Of a stretch of DNA of 64,000 nucleotides, positions 63,843 through 64,000 are shown piece by piece. A model generated the notes under the pieces. The model did no database searches. It was not told the DNA's origin and saw nothing but the letters and a program-made list of their open reading frames with translations. A program made the position numbers and the translations under genes. This DNA comes from Cellvibrionaceae bacterium AOL6. GTDB lineage: Bacteria > Pseudomonadota > Gammaproteobacteria > Pseudomonadales > Cellvibrionaceae. How positions within the stretch are numbered: the first letter of the stretch is position 1; every line of letters starts with the position of its first letter. Where the stretch lies: the NCBI GenBank assembly GCA_003265435.1, contig NOXC01000001.1, positions 248,001 through 312,000 on the forward strand, given 5' to 3'.

Positions 63843-64000
63843 ATGGCATTATTACCGATATTAGAATTTCCCGATCCGCGCCTGCGAACGATTGCTGAAC
63901 CCGTCAAAACCGTTGACGCGAACATTCGCACTCTGGTCGATGACATGTTCGAAACGATGTACCACGCACCCGGCATTGGTCTCGCAGCCACGCAGGTCAA
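63843..64000 (+). CDS. def: Peptide deformylase (5' part)
   Basis: The first 52 codons of a deformylase, cut by the window end. It starts [20 protein letters not shown] and reaches motif 1, GIGLAATQV. The metal ligands (EGCLS and HExxH) lie beyond the window. It removes formyl groups from new N-termini. Divergent from the LysM gene across about 250 bases; a TATAAT at 63633-63638 could be a promoter element. Confidence 0.93.
   Translation, partial: MALLPILEFPDPRLRTIAEPVKTVDANIRTLVDDMFETMYHAPGIGLAATQV

Overview
The window is a continuous stretch of gammaproteobacterial chromosome, of moderate G+C by eye. Gene order matches what I recall of the origin-proximal region of Pseudomonas aeruginosa in several blocks: diguanylate cyclase - dsbA - cytochrome c4 - engB - polA - znuA/zur-znuCB; the aa3 oxidase cluster coxB-coxA-ctaG-DUF2909-coxC-SURF1-SCO-like-ctaA; and aroE-hemF-tsaC-dprA-LysM/def. 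The accessory content (rhombosortase remnant, sulfotransferases, exopolysaccharide genes) suggests a free-living, probably marine, relative of the Pseudomonadales/Oceanospirillales/Cellvibrionales. No rRNA, tRNA, CRISPR array, phage or transposase gene was seen.

Layout. 1-8.1 kb: an M1 aminopeptidase (cut by the window edge), a frameshifted rhombosortase, a DUF2971 protein, AsmA, a lipoprotein, a patatin phospholipase, a DnaJ-related protein and an SO_0444-type metal permease. 8.2-20.7 kb: housekeeping and zinc genes, interrupted by two unusual small-gene loci at 8.2-8.9 and 16.6-17.65 kb. Each locus has a small exported protein behind several GGTAAC/GTTACC boxes. The second is followed by an array of RNA hairpins sharing an 11-nt loop. 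20.8-32.1 kb: a polysaccharide locus with three GT2 glycosyltransferases, a flippase, a Wzy-like polymerase, two sulfotransferases and a 1050-residue lipoprotein with repeats and a beta-helix, so a sulfated surface polysaccharide is plausible. 32.2-39.4 kb: the aa3 cytochrome c oxidase and its assembly genes, with SURF1 apparently frameshifted and fused to the next gene. 39.8-42.1 kb: a conserved hypothetical, YheV, a gamma-carbonic anhydrase-like protein and a WecG/TagA glycosyltransferase.

42.1-58.6 kb: a second, larger envelope-polysaccharide region. It holds a WcaJ-type initiating transferase; an epimerase, SMR-like carrier, DprE2-like, DprE1-like and HAD-UbiA set that together look like a polyprenyl-phosphate-D-arabinofuranose pathway; an outer-membrane barrel, Wzz-like chain-length protein and Wza-like exporter; the dTDP-L-rhamnose genes rmlA-C-D-B; and two glycosyltransferases. 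58.6-64 kb: aroE, hemF, tsaC, dprA, a LysM protein and the start of def. A 270-bp MITE-like palindromic element sits between tsaC and dprA and supplies dprA's stop codon. Related end sequences lie beside tsaC and engB.

The least explained signals are the RNA hairpin array with its GGTAAC-box promoters, the MITE-like element, the arabinofuranose-donor cassette in a Gram-negative polysaccharide locus, and the homopolymer-associated frameshifts in rrtA and SURF1. The frameshifts may be sequencing errors.
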